Shown here in pieces: positions 27,378 to 36,839 of a DNA stretch of 64,000 nt; positions within the stretch are counted from its first letter, which is position 1, and each line of letters begins with the position of its first letter. The notes under the pieces are model-generated. The model had not been told where the DNA came from, did no database searches, and worked only from the letters and a program-made list of their open reading frames with translations. This DNA is from GCA-002726655 sp046582185. GTDB lineage: Bacteria > Pseudomonadota > Gammaproteobacteria > Pseudomonadales > Azotimanducaceae. The DNA is taken from the NCBI GenBank assembly GCA_046582185.1, contig JAYGEX010000007.1:62001-126000 (forward strand), given 5' to 3'. The position numbers and the translations under genes are program-made.

Positions 27378-28844
27378 TTATAAGCCCGTTTTGCCAAGAA
27401 TACCCAATCGGTCGGTTAGCTCAATTTCCTGCCCGTCACTCGCAATAAGCGGGCGTGGTGGATCAATTTTCTGCGTGAGTGGCGTCACGATGAGCATTGT
27501 CAGCAGGCAGGCACCCATGCCTAGCAGGTCTCCTGGAAATTCAGGCCACATCAATTGTGATGTAAACCAGACGAGCATGCCAGCTAACATTGCCGCAAGA
27601 GCTCCAGTACGATTTGCAGCCTGCCACCAGATTCCCAGGACGAAGGGGACAATTACCGCTGCAAGCAGGATGGCGTTTGCATCGAGGATAAGGTTATAAA
27701 TTGCCTGGACCTTCAAAGCGATGACCGCGGCAATAACGCCAACCACAGGAATTGATATGCGGGCCCAGATCAATCTTCTATGTTCATCTGCATCCGGCCA
27801 AAAGACTGGCAGGATGTTCTTGCTGATGATACTTGAAGCTGACAGCAGGGCACTATCAGCACTACTCATGATCGCCGCTAACAATGCGCCGACGAATATC
27901 GCCATCAGGATGGGGTGCAGGTGTTCCTTTGCCAGTGTCGGGATGACGGTTTGCTGATCTTCTATCCCTGGCATCGAAACACTGGCAAGAAGACCCAACA
28001 TGACTGGCATCATTGCGATAGCGAAAAAGCCAATGCTACCGATATAAAATGCATTCTGGGCAACCCGTTCGCTGCTGGCAGAGAGGCCGCGCTGCAACAA
28101 TGATTGGCTGGCAAGATTTGCTATGCCGATGATAGACCAGGCGCGAAGATACGCAAGCCATGACACGGCATCATTCGTTTCCGGCAGCATATGAAATTTT
28201 TCAGCAGGAACCGCCGACCAGGCTAAGGTCCAGCCACCCATGTCCACGATTACGACTGCCAGCAATATGATTAGCCCTACAACAATTACGATGAGTTGCA
28301 CAAAATCCGTGAGCACGACGGCCCACATACCACCGGCGGCTGTGTAGATAAGAACAATGGAACCACCAATGATAATTCCCCATTCGAGTGGCAGACCCGT
28401 AAGCGAATTGAGTACAACGCCAAATGCAACCATCAAAGCACCAGCCCAGCCGATGCTTGAAGACGCCATCGCAACGGCTGAAAACAATGCGGCGCTCATG
28501 CCAAAGCGAATTTCCATGAAGTCGATGACAGTCACAAGTTTTAAGCGGCGCACAATGCGGACTATCAGTAGCCCGACCAGTGCCAGGCCTATCGCTGCAC
28601 CAAATGGGTCTGCAATAACAGCCAGCAGCCCTCCGTGGTAAGTCATTCCAGAAACACCGAGCATAGAACCACCGCCAATCCATGTCGCCATGATAGTGGC
28701 GCTACACAACCACAGAGGTAGCGAGCGCCCGGCGATCATAAAGTCTTCCGGTGACGTTGACCGCCTGGCTGCATAGATACCGATGGCAAGCATGGCTGTT
28801 AAGTACAAGCCAACGCCGGTGAAGATTATGTTTTGGTCTGTCAT
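27378..28844 (-). CDS. Sodium:solute symporter (SSS family)
   Basis: A 488-residue transporter with about thirteen hydrophobic segments. The family pattern ARRSTSPEDFMIAGRSLPLW (about 27-46) and MATWIGGGSMLGVSG is characteristic of SSS, as is the sodium-site-like SSADSALLSASSIISKN stretch near residue 335. Family substrates include proline, pantothenate, choline and other betaines, sugars and carboxylates. It is downstream of the TMADH-like gene on the same strand, with an 88-bp gap, and could import the methylated substrate. Confidence 0.83.
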   Translation of the reverse strand: MTDQNIIFTGVGLYLTAMLAIGIYAARRSTSPEDFMIAGRSLPLWLCSATIMATWIGGGSMLGVSGMTYHGGLLAVIADPFGAAIGLALVGLLIVRIVRRLKLVTVIDFMEIRFGMSAALFSAVAMASSSIGWAGALMVAFGVVLNSLTGLPLEWGIIIGGSIVLIYTAAGGMWAVVLTDFVQLIVIVVGLIILLAVVIVDMGGWTLAWSAVPAEKFHMLPETNDAVSWLAYLRAWSIIGIANLASQSLLQRGLSASSERVAQNAFYIGSIGFFAIAMMPVMLGLLASVSMPGIEDQQTVIPTLAKEHLHPILMAIFVGALLAAIMSSADSALLSASSIISKNILPVFWPDADEHRRLIWARISIPVVGVIAAVIALKVQAIYNLILDANAILLAAVIVPFVLGIWWQAANRTGALAAMLAGMLVWFTSQLMWPEFPGDLLGMGACLLTMLIVTPLTQKIDPPRPLIASDGQEIELTDRLGILGKTGL

Positions 28845-29051
28845 TGACGGCTCAGGTTTTGATTTGGAGTGCGATCAAGTTACAACAAGTTGTTTACAGA
28901 TACCTTTCTTGCCATGAATACACTGTCCACAACAATCTAGTTCGGTGCAGCCGCCAACCCCTCTCGCAGATATCGTTATGCGAGATAAGCGTTACAGGCC
29001 GACGCGAGGTATCGCCAAATTAGCTTTGACCAAAAGGGGGCGTCGTGGTTC

Positions 29052-30116
29052 TTATGCGCCTTTCAATCGGTTCACTGCAGCTTCTGCCAGATCTAACGAG
29101 CCTATTATTCGGCCACGCAGTTCATCAAGGTCGACCCCTTCATGGCTTTTCTTGCCTTCGATATATCTGGCATAAACGCCGTGCACAATTGCAGCAGTCT
29201 TCCAACGATTGAATCCGATATAGAAGTCTAATTGGGAAAGATCTCTGCCGGTTCGATCTTCATAGCGCTCTGCAAGGGCGTTTCTTGTTGGGAACCCAGG
29301 TGGATAGGTAGGTGATTCAGGATTCCTTGCAATACCATCTCCAGGCTGCGGCCATTGATTTAGCGCATAGGCAAGATCAGCCAACGGGTCACCTAATGTG
29401 GAAATTTCCCAATCGACCACGGCAGCAATAGTAGAGTCGGCGCCAATGAGACAATTATGTAAGCCATAGTCACCATGTACTACCCTGGCCATACCTTGTT
29501 CTGGCATGTGATCCATAAAGTAATCTTTTAGCTCGTGTGCTCTCGGATCATCCAGTTGCGCGGGTTCCATTGAAGAAGTCCATGATCGATACCAGGTTTT
29601 TAGCTGACGACCGACGTAATTCTCTTTCTTACCCAGCTCACCCAACCCAATTTCGTCTGGGTCGAGGGCATGCAAATCTGCCAGACAGTCGATAAAGGAA
29701 TGTGCCAGAATCGTTCGTCTTTCTTCGGGTATCCATTCTTCGGTTTCCACCGCTTTATACAGTGGGCGACCATCAATTAATCCCATAATGTAAAACCAGG
29801 CACCAATGATGTCGGGACTCTCACAGAATCCTATTGCTTCGGGCACAGGGACAGCGGTTGGACCCAATGCAGAGATAAGTGACCATTCGCGGCCCATGTC
29901 GTGAGCCTTGGGCAATAAGACACCCTGTGGTGGGCGACGGATAACGGCTTGTTTGCCATTAGCATCATCAATTTGATAAGTAAGATTGGAGTGACCACCT
30001 TCCAGGCGAGTCCAGTTGAACGGCGGGGTCAATGCGATATTGTTCTCTTTGACCCAATTTTCCACCGCCGCTACATCATAGCCTTCCGGATTGGGGTCAA
30101 ACGCTTTGTTCTCCAT
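29052..30116 (-). CDS. Phosphotransferase (APH family, acyl-CoA dehydrogenase-associated type)
   Basis: A 354-residue kinase-fold protein. It shows the ATP-binding beta-hairpin region (LEGGHSNLTYQIDD), the catalytic loop VHGDYGLHNCLI and the metal-binding DWEISTLGDPLADLAY. This layout is that of aminoglycoside-phosphotransferase-like proteins related to the N-terminal domain of ACAD10/ACAD11, which phosphorylate 4-hydroxyacyl-CoAs in eukaryotes. A role in hydroxy-acid catabolism is therefore possible. It stands 207 bp upstream of the symporter on the same strand. Confidence 0.8.
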   Translation of the reverse strand: MENKAFDPNPEGYDVAAVENWVKENNIALTPPFNWTRLEGGHSNLTYQIDDANGKQAVIRRPPQGVLLPKAHDMGREWSLISALGPTAVPVPEAIGFCESPDIIGAWFYIMGLIDGRPLYKAVETEEWIPEERRTILAHSFIDCLADLHALDPDEIGLGELGKKENYVGRQLKTWYRSWTSSMEPAQLDDPRAHELKDYFMDHMPEQGMARVVHGDYGLHNCLIGADSTIAAVVDWEISTLGDPLADLAYALNQWPQPGDGIARNPESPTYPPGFPTRNALAERYEDRTGRDLSQLDFYIGFNRWKTAAIVHGVYARYIEGKKSHEGVDLDELRGRIIGSLDLAEAAVNRLKGA

Positions 30117-30213
30117 GATGTTACCAGCTTGTCGATTTTCGTGAGGGTCGTATTTATAGGGTTTCCAAGACAGAAAGTCGACCCTTCATTACTTTATTCT
30201 GTGGCGGGTTTAG

Positions 30214-30258
30214 GAATCCGGGGACAGTTTACCTATTTAATATCTGTCCCACGATTCC
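30214..30258. repeat. Imperfect inverted repeat with GGGGACAGTTTACC core
   Basis: GAATCCGGGGACAG (30214-30227) faces CTGTCCCACGATTC (30244-30257) around TTTACCTATTTAATAT, giving a stable hairpin. A diverged copy of its core in the opposite orientation lies at 37392-37410. Sequences of this kind commonly accompany REP-associated transposase elements, but no such transposase is in the window. Confidence 0.5.
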
Positions 30259-30293
30259 CCAGGGCCTCGCGGAGAATTGATCTGAGATGCGCT

Positions 30294-30467
30294 AGGAATT
30301 TGGGACGCTAGGAATTTGGGACATCCAAGATCCATCCAGTGCCCATAGGAATTTGGGACATCCAAGATCCATCTAGTGCCCATAAATAAAATGGTCAATT
30401 ACTTACAGTCTAGTGAGGCGAATGCCCAAATGCTGGGTGTCCCAATTCACCGGTGTCCCAATTCACC
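30294..30467. repeat. Palindromic dispersed repeat, copy A, with internal tandem units
   Basis: Three left-hand units begin GGAATTTGGGAC; two of them (30310-30346 and 30347-30383) are 37-bp direct repeats with one difference. The right end holds two 16-bp copies of GGTGTCCCAATTCACC (30436-30467). GAATTTGGGACA and TGTCCCAATTC are inverted relative to each other, as in MITE/REPIN-type elements. The right edge runs into the 3' end of gloB, whose TGA (30463-30465) lies inside the repeat. Related copies are at 39970-40020, 43000-43030 and 43923-44026. Confidence 0.65.
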
Positions 30468-31254
30468 AACTGTTTCGGAGTTCCCTTAATTTAAGGAACA
30501 CAGTTTTCGGATCCAGGTCACCTTCCAGCCCGGGAAATTTCTCTTTCAGCTCGGCGATGACCGATGGATTTTGTAAGCGAAAGAAAGTGTTAACTTCTTT
30601 TTCCATTCCCAGCGTTGTCACCAGGGCATCGTCAGGGTCCTGGCTGCGAATTTCATCGAGTAACTTCTTAGCCTGGGTATTACCCGGTTCACGGTCGAGC
30701 GTGAATTCCAAATTGTTGGTGATATAGTCATGCCCTGGGTAGATGCGTGTGTTGTCGCCAAGTTTGGATAGCTGTTCGATAAATGTGTCATAAAGTTCTG
30801 CAGGATGCCCCCCATTGTGGCAGTTGCCAGCACCCGCATTAAATAATGTATCTCCTGAAAACAATCCAGGCTCGTCAGTCTGGGACAACAAACAAACATG
30901 GGACATGGTGTGGCCTGGCGTATCCAGCGCCAGGAGTTCTACGGTTTTACCGACCTTAATAACATCCCCTGCAGACAACCCGATGTCCATACCGGCGATT
31001 TTATTTACGGCATTGTGATGAGCCAACAATTTTGCCCCGGTCGCCGCGATTACTTTTTTGTTGCCACCTGTGTGGTCCCCGTGTTCGTGGGTGTTCATTA
31101 CCTGAGTGATTGTCCAGCCCTCGTCGCTGGCTTTGCTCAGGCACTTTTCATGATCCAGCGGATCGATTGCCAGGGCTTCCCCAGTCTCCGGGCAGACAAT
31201 GAGGTAGTTAAAATTACGGTAGGCGTTGCCGGTCCAGATTTGTTCAACGATCAT
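30463..31254 (-). CDS. gloB: Hydroxyacylglutathione hydrolase (glyoxalase II) / MBL-fold hydrolase
   Basis: A 263-residue metallo-beta-lactamase-fold protein starting at MIVEQIWTGN; I prefer this ATG over one nine codons upstream because family members start here and the upstream residues (FKFAWGN) look non-native. The metal motif THEHGDHTGG is complete, with further ligands in DTPGHTMSHV, SGDTLFNAGAG and YPGHDY. Length and C-terminal helices match glyoxalase II, which hydrolyses S-lactoylglutathione to lactate and glutathione. The stop codon lies within a dispersed repeat (30294-30467). Confidence 0.8.
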   Translation of the reverse strand: MIVEQIWTGNAYRNFNYLIVCPETGEALAIDPLDHEKCLSKASDEGWTITQVMNTHEHGDHTGGNKKVIAATGAKLLAHHNAVNKIAGMDIGLSAGDVIKVGKTVELLALDTPGHTMSHVCLLSQTDEPGLFSGDTLFNAGAGNCHNGGHPAELYDTFIEQLSKLGDNTRIYPGHDYITNNLEFTLDREPGNTQAKKLLDEIRSQDPDDALVTTLGMEKEVNTFFRLQNPSVIAELKEKFPGLEGDLDPKTVFLKLRELRNSW

Positions 31255-31606
31255 TATGTTTCCCCAGGCGAATTTAAACAAAATGGATTTGAATCAAGCC
31301 ATTTTTACAACGAATTGGCAATGTTGTACTGCATTTTATTTACTAAAATTGTCGCAACTATTGAAGCATATCGGCTGATTTTTAATCCAAATTTCACCAA
31401 AATTGCAATAATCATCCTGCCAATGTTTTTATTATCCAGAAAAAGAGGTATTTAGCTGCCCCCGATATAAGTTGGATTTGGTTGTAAAAAGGCCTTTGCC
31501 CTTCTTATACTCGATACGTTGATCATTCAATCGCACGATAAACCCCATGGAACGTCTGCTTGCTAAAGTGTTCGGGATTAACAAACAATATAAAGGGAAG
31601 GTATAA
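31255..31606. other. 352-bp intergenic region with divergent promoters
   Basis: This is AT-rich DNA between the divergent gloB and hydrolase genes. Apart from the candidate promoter at 31482-31511 nothing else is supportable; a plus-strand frame here is the antisense extension of gloB. Confidence 0.45.
31482..31511 (+). promoter_or_regulatory. Candidate sigma-70 promoter
   Basis: TTGTAA (31482-31487), an 18-bp spacer and TATACT (31506-31511) lie about 95 bp before the GTG start of the hydrolase gene. The match is good by eye but not tested. Confidence 0.4.
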
Positions 31607-32482
31607 GTGACAGATCATCAAATTCAGTCAACAGACAACAAACGGACCATCAGTTTTGCAGACTACGGTAAGCCATCTGATACTGCTGTGCTTTGTTGCC
31701 ATGGTGGGCCTGGTTCACGTGTGGAGCCCAAGAGCATCAGTGTGGAGGCATCTGCAGCAGGGTTTAGGTTGATCGGTATTGACCGACCTGGTTATGGTAA
31801 GTCGACGCCACAACCAGGGCGAAGTATCTGTGACTGGACGAATGATGCGCTGGCTATTGCCGATCATCTGGGGCTGGATAAATTTCTGGTGCTTGGTAAT
31901 TCCACAGGTGGTAGCTATGCCCTGGCAACAGCGTCGGTTGCTCCGGAAAGGGTGCTTGGTGTGTTGGTATGCTGCGGCATGTCTGACATGAGTTGGGCGA
32001 ATGAAGTCGATGATGCCAGGATGGATGCTGCGCTGACTATCTGGGACGCGCCAGACCGCAACGCAGTAATTGCGGTCGCGACCGATCAATTTGGCGCAAG
32101 CGGTGAAAAAATGTTGGAGATGGATGAAGACGCACCTCCCGCATTAAGCCCGCCAGATATAGCAGTCATTATGGATCCTGCCTTTGCAGAGGGCGATCCC
32201 ACTAACGAGGGTTTTGCTCAAGGTGTTGGGGGTTATGCAGATGATCGAATTGCAGATGGTCCCAGCAATGGTTGGTCGAGCTTTGATGTTAGCAAAGTCG
32301 TGTGCCCGGTCATTGTGATCCATGGTGAACAGGATTGGATTGTACCGATCGCTCACGCTCACCACACTACCAGTATATTACAGGACGCTGAGTTACGTAC
32401 ATTTGCTGAACACGGCCATTTGAGTGTGGGCGCTGAAGCTGTGGCTGCGCTAGTGGACTTGTTGGCCCGGGTGAAGCGCTAA
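31607..32482 (+). CDS. Alpha/beta hydrolase
   Basis: A 291-residue alpha/beta-fold hydrolase beginning at GTG, with AAAGGGAAGG as ribosome site. The oxyanion-hole string CCHGGPGSR (about 29-37), the nucleophile elbow LGNSTGGSY (about 96-104) with the central Ser, an acidic residue in GEQDWIVP and the histidine in AEHGHLSVG near the C-terminus form a complete catalytic set. No signal peptide is present. The HGGPGS motif is shared with proline iminopeptidase-like and ester hydrolases, and the substrate is open. Confidence 0.8.
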   Translation: MTDHQIQSTDNKRTISFADYGKPSDTAVLCCHGGPGSRVEPKSISVEASAAGFRLIGIDRPGYGKSTPQPGRSICDWTNDALAIADHLGLDKFLVLGNSTGGSYALATASVAPERVLGVLVCCGMSDMSWANEVDDARMDAALTIWDAPDRNAVIAVATDQFGASGEKMLEMDEDAPPALSPPDIAVIMDPAFAEGDPTNEGFAQGVGGYADDRIADGPSNGWSSFDVSKVVCPVIVIHGEQDWIVPIAHAHHTTSILQDAELRTFAEHGHLSVGAEAVAALVDLLARVKR

Positions 32483-32607
32483 AAAATTTGGAACAACTAG
32501 CATCAAACCTTCTCCTATTTGGCATTTATTTGGCCTTTTTTGGTTTAGTGCCAGAGCCTATCTGTTTTATCCAACCCTATTACCAATATCTACCAAAGAG
32601 TCTATTG

Positions 32608-34104
32608 ATGAACAAAAGAAAAATACTGAACCTCCTTAGAACCTATTCCATCTTGCTGGGGATCGGCCTGCTTACGGCTTGCGGCGGTGGCGGAGGAGGC
32701 GATAGCAGTACAACGCCACCACCACCGGCTAATACGTCGCCAACATCCAATGCCGGAGCAGATCAAATAGTGTTACAGGGAAATAGTATTAGTCTTTCCG
32801 GTAGTGCCAGCGATAACGATGGGTCAATTTCCGCAACGCAGTGGCAACAAACCGGCGGACAAAGTGTGGCCTTAAGCGGTGATACGACCCTGAGCGCGAG
32901 CTTTGATGCACCTGTGGTAGGTGCCATTACGACTCTCACGTTCTCATTGACGGTAACAGATGATGATAATGCGACGTCCACAGATACTGTAAGTGTCACC
33001 ATTCTCCCGGATGACAACAACCGCGTTTTACTGGGCCCATTGATAGGCGCCAATGTTGTCGCATCGCGAGCAAGCAATATCGCAGGAACAATTGAAACGA
33101 CCACCAGTTGAGACGAGAGCAGTTTGACAGACGGCGCGACTTTTTCGTTACGTCTCGAAGGGATAGCTGATGATGAGTGGGTACTGGTAACCGTGACGGG
33201 CGGCACCGACATTGATATTGATGATGATAATGTACTGGACCTTGTTCCGACATTAAACGCGGGAGAAGTACGAGCGTTAGGTAAGGCATGGGATAGTCGT
33301 ACCAGTGGCATGAATGTCACCGTGTTATCCAAGATATCTGTACGCCGATTGCTTTCGGGCAATGTTGATTTAGCCACCCTGGACAGCGACAGCATAGAGA
33401 TCCAGCTAACGGGTCTGGCTCACGAATTGCTCGCTGTAGATCTTAATTCTGATTCCATTCTGGATTACAAGGATCTGTTGTCATTTACCCCGGCGGTTTC
33501 TCAAAACTTAAACGTAGATACTTTTAATGCTGACGAGCTCAATGCTCTCGCCCAGGCTCTCGAAAGTGGCGATAATCAGGGTGTGAGCACGCTGATTGAT
33601 GCCGCTTTTGCATTTTCAACCTTCGCAACGATTAAAACCAACCTTGGTGATATCAGATTACAATTGTTTCCGGACCTTGTTCCAAACACCGTTAATAATT
33701 TTAGCGTTCACGCTCGTAATGGCTTTTATGATGGTTTGATTTTCCATCGAGTTATATCAGGGTTTGTTATTCAGAGCGGTGACCCGAATGGCGATGGAAG
33801 CGGCGACACAAGCATCCTGGGTGGCAGCTTTGATGATGAGTTCGACGCAACTTTAAGTAATGTGGCTGGGGCTATCTCAATGGCTAATTCAGGGCCGAAT
33901 ACAAACAGTTCCCAGTTTTTTATAAATGTTGTTGATAACACTGGACTCGACTTTGATAAATCACCAAGTTCATCCACGCATGCAGTGTTTGGTCAGATCG
34001 TGGAAGGAACTGATGTCATGCTCACTATTTCCAATTTACCAACGGATGGACAGAGCCGACCGATTAATGACGTTATTATCGAAACTATCACTATAGATCG
34101 TTGA
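32608..34104 (+). pseudogene. Cyclophilin-type peptidyl-prolyl isomerase lipoprotein gene interrupted by in-frame TGA
   Basis: Translation from ATG 32608 gives a lipoprotein signal with lipobox LTAC, a glycine-rich linker and a PKD/Ig-like domain (residues about 48-140). It then meets TGA at 33109-33111, after which the same frame continues without another stop to 34104. The distal half ends in a cyclophilin domain: IKTNLGDIRLQLFPDLVPNT, FHRVISGFVIQSGDPNGDG and NSSQFFINV are family motifs. The interrupted context TTS-[TGA]-DESSLTDG reads naturally with Trp (TGG) at the stop. It is either a single-base nonsense mutation or a sequencing error. The distal part could restart at TTG 33124 but would lack the export signal. 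Confidence 0.75.
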
Positions 34105-34392
34105 AGTGGATGGGTTTTCGCTGCGACAATTCTCACTTGTATATTGTCGATATAAGGTAGACGAATTGCGGACACCCAACAATTACATCTAGTAAGAATA
34201 CAGCGGATTGTCCTGTGTGAAATATCGACATACTGGGGGGCGGGAATTTCTTACTTTACCAATACAATTATCAATTCTATTGCACATCTTTTATGTTACA
34301 TAAAATATCTCAGAAATGAGAAAGAGAACCATCCCTATTGTGTGTATTATTGCCCTGTCGCATTATTGTGACCCTTAATCTTTGACCTATTA

Positions 34393-35274
34393 GTGGAGCT
34401 GACAGTGGATACAGGAAAATTGGGTGTGTGGTATTTCTTCGATGGACTAACATCTTCAGATGCTGCGAAGGCGGCGCAAAGAATTGAATCGTTAGGATAC
34501 GGAACCCTGTGGATACCGGAAACGGTTGGTAAAAGCCCCGTCGTAACTGCATCCTGGTTGCTTAGCAATACCGAGAAACTCAATATCGCGACAGGCATAA
34601 TGAATATCTACCACCGCGAACCTGGCGTGACCATGGCAGCCCAAAAGTCACTGGCCGAGCAATCCGGCGGGCGCTTCCTGTTGGGTCTTGGCGTTTCACA
34701 TAAACCCCTGGTCGAGGGTGTGCGAGGGCTTAAATATGGCCCACCGGTTGCCACGATGCGAAGCTATCTAGATGGTATGACAAAGGCACCTTATAGCGGT
34801 TTAGAACCAGCGGAGGCACCAGCGACAGTGATCGCAGCGCTGGGTCCGAAAATGCTGGAACTCGCAGCCACTGCCTGCGCTGGGGCACACCCCTACTTTT
34901 CATCACCGGAACATACAAGATTCGCTCGCGAAATTATGGGGCCAGACGCTATGTTGTGTGTGGAGCAAAAAGTTATTTTTGAAAGTGACCCTGACAAAGC
35001 CCGCAAACTTGCCAGGCCTGTCGCAAAAATCTATCAAGGCTTGCCCAACTACAGAAACAATTGGCTGCGAATGGGTTTAACAGAAGATGATATTAATGAG
35101 CTGAGTGACAAGTTCATTGACACGACTTTCGCCTGGGGTAAAGAAGACGACATCAAAGCCAGGATAAATGAACACCTGGATGCTGGTGCGACGCATGTCT
35201 GTATACAACCGGTCAATCCGAACGGCCAGTTCGCCGATCTGCATTGGGAGTGCCTGGAGGCTCTCGCCAGTTAG
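34393..35274 (+). CDS. LLM-class (luciferase-like) flavin/F420-dependent oxidoreductase
   Basis: A 293-residue TIM-barrel protein of the bacterial luciferase-like superfamily. It begins at GTG (34393; another GTG at 34405 is possible). Features are LGYGTLWIPETVG (about 37-49), ASWLLSNTEKLNIATGIMNI, and SGGRFLLGLGVSHKPLVEG (about 95-113), typical of the subfamily annotated as probable F420-dependent oxidoreductases of MSMEG_4141 type. In most gammaproteobacteria F420 is not made, so FMN or another flavin could be the real cofactor. It stands alone, with 288 bp of non-coding DNA upstream. Confidence 0.78.
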   Translation: MELTVDTGKLGVWYFFDGLTSSDAAKAAQRIESLGYGTLWIPETVGKSPVVTASWLLSNTEKLNIATGIMNIYHREPGVTMAAQKSLAEQSGGRFLLGLGVSHKPLVEGVRGLKYGPPVATMRSYLDGMTKAPYSGLEPAEAPATVIAALGPKMLELAATACAGAHPYFSSPEHTRFAREIMGPDAMLCVEQKVIFESDPDKARKLARPVAKIYQGLPNYRNNWLRMGLTEDDINELSDKFIDTTFAWGKEDDIKARINEHLDAGATHVCIQPVNPNGQFADLHWECLEALAS

Positions 35275-35308
35275 GCTAAATCACGTGGCGCAAATGGCCT
35301 GTTTCGCG

Positions 35309-35327
35309 GGGTGGGACGAATGCAAAT
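35309..35327 (+). repeat. GGGTGGGACGAATGCAAAT, copy 1 of a dispersed motif
   Basis: This 19-mer recurs at 39516-39534 with one C-to-T change, in both cases 35-50 bp after a gene stop on the plus strand. It is part of the repeat landscape between genes here. Confidence 0.5.
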
Positions 35328-35520
35328 GGAGGCTGGTTTGCCTCTGACGGCGTTTATCCTTTTGTTTTAATCCACCAAACCCAAAGCTCGCGACACAGCG
35401 CCTATAGCATAATAGAATCGTTCACAGATAATTATTTCCCAGCATGCAAATTTAACACTGACCCGAATTATTACTCATTGGTTTTTGCTTGATTATCAGT
35501 AACAGGTGAGCGAGTGGTCT

Positions 35521-36360
35521 TTAGAAGTTTAGAGTACGATCAAACCAGTCAATCGTTTCTTTAATCACTCGTTCGCTGTAAGCAGGCCGGGGGTTATCCA
35601 ACACATTAAATATGTGGTCAGCACCGCCAATCAAAACGAAGGTTTTGTCTTTTGTGGGCAGTAAGCTAAACCACTTGCGCTCATTAGACGGCACATAATC
35701 CTGATCACCACGAATAGAAAGTAAAGGTCCCGGATACTCAGACAGTTTCAAGCTAACATCGACACCAACAAAGGACGCCAAATGCTTTCGCGTCAAAGTG
35801 ATATCAACCCAGGAAGTGTAGACTCCACGACCTTCACGCATTGCCTTCTGGGCGGCTTCCGAATAGGCGACATCACGTTCAATGTTCATTGTGGATTCTG
35901 CAGCAGACCAAAGCACCATCGTTTGAAACCAATCCGGGTGCTGTGATGCAACAGCCATGGCCGTCAGGCCTCCCAGGCTAAAGCCCAGTACGCCGACAAT
36001 TGCTTCAGGATATTGTGTTCGAATGCGTTGATATGCTTGAGTCGTTTCTGCAATTCTTGAATCCGATGTTGAAGTCACCACATACTCGACTCGCTCTCCT
36101 TCACCACTGAAATTAAATCGCAAACTAGCTATGCCTCTTGCTGCAAGCTGATTGGCAAGATCTCCATACAGATTGCCGACCTCATCCATGTCGCTATTCC
36201 AACCATGCAACATAAGAACAATACGGGATGGATCATCAACTTGTTCCGGCAGGAATAACTTACCACTTAAACCTTGCGCTATGTCCACGGAGACATCGTC
36301 AGCAATCGCCGGCAACATGGTGAAGGTGCATAACACCAAAAAGCACAAAGTCATTCGCAT
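35521..36360 (-). CDS. Exported alpha/beta hydrolase
   Basis: A 279-residue hydrolase with a signal peptide (MRMTLCFLVLCTFTMLPAIA, probable cleavage after IADD region near residue 20), so it is periplasmic or secreted. Motifs are LMLHGWNSDMDE (oxyanion region), VLGFSLGGL with the nucleophilic Ser, an Asp in SIRGDQDYVP and a His in GGADHIFNV. This is the arrangement of the prolyl-oligopeptidase-like/DUF-type hydrolases related to feruloyl esterases. The gene is isolated, with gene remnants upstream. Confidence 0.8.
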   Translation of the reverse strand: MRMTLCFLVLCTFTMLPAIADDVSVDIAQGLSGKLFLPEQVDDPSRIVLMLHGWNSDMDEVGNLYGDLANQLAARGIASLRFNFSGEGERVEYVVTSTSDSRIAETTQAYQRIRTQYPEAIVGVLGFSLGGLTAMAVASQHPDWFQTMVLWSAAESTMNIERDVAYSEAAQKAMREGRGVYTSWVDITLTRKHLASFVGVDVSLKLSEYPGPLLSIRGDQDYVPSNERKWFSLLPTKDKTFVLIGGADHIFNVLDNPRPAYSERVIKETIDWFDRTLNF

Positions 36361-36548
36361 AAGTTACTGCCTATTTCAATAGTACAAATTTTGGCACAAG
36401 AATGTACGCCGTTTAGTGCTCAAAACAATAAGTGGTATCACTCATGTTACCTGCAAGCTATTGGCGCTTAACTCAACCACCAGTATTTACCAATGCGTGA
36501 ATCTGATGTTCCAATTCAGGTGCGACATGTTAACGACGCCAGGGCGGA

Positions 36549-36839
36549 TCAAAACCCTACATCTTCAAGCAGCGATAGGTATCGCGGATCTAACCGATGG
36601 TTATGCAGTGATGTGTCGGTCTGCAGGAATATCGCGCTGCATGAACGAACCTCGATCGCTCGCGTCAATGCGATAAAACCGTTGTCGATATCGCCCGCTG
36701 CGAAATATACATCGGCGATGAGTTCGGGCGAGACAAACTCGTTTGTGGCTGCGGTGATCAGCTCGGTCAGTAGCTGTTGCGCTTCTTCGATGCGACCCGC
36801 AACAAAGTAGGCGACTGCGAGATTTGACCGTTGCCATGG
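36549..36839 (-). pseudogene. TPR-protein C-terminal remnant
   Basis: The minus-strand frame encodes about 96 residues ending LDPRYLSLLEDVGF, the typical tail of TPR proteins linked to adenylate-cyclase/winged-helix regulators (compare AVAYFVAGRIEEAQQLLTEL and DVYFAAGDIDNGFIALTRAI). Similarity stops at about 36839, where a plus-strand porin-like remnant begins. Residues encoded further upstream are antisense to that remnant and are not native. It is a broken gene with no start. Confidence 0.6.

Noticed and set aside
30294..30467. CRISPR array
   Set aside because: The units are adjacent tandem copies without unique spacers, and no cas genes are near.
33109..33111. Selenocysteine at the in-frame TGA of the cyclophilin lipoprotein gene
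   Set aside because: No redox-active Cys partner or thioredoxin context lies near it, and the residue context fits Trp. GAGACG/CGTCTC can pair downstream, but the loop is long and not SECIS-like.
32763..33395. Minus-strand frame of 210 codons
   Set aside because: Antisense to the lipoprotein gene, Ser/Val-rich and with no family signature.
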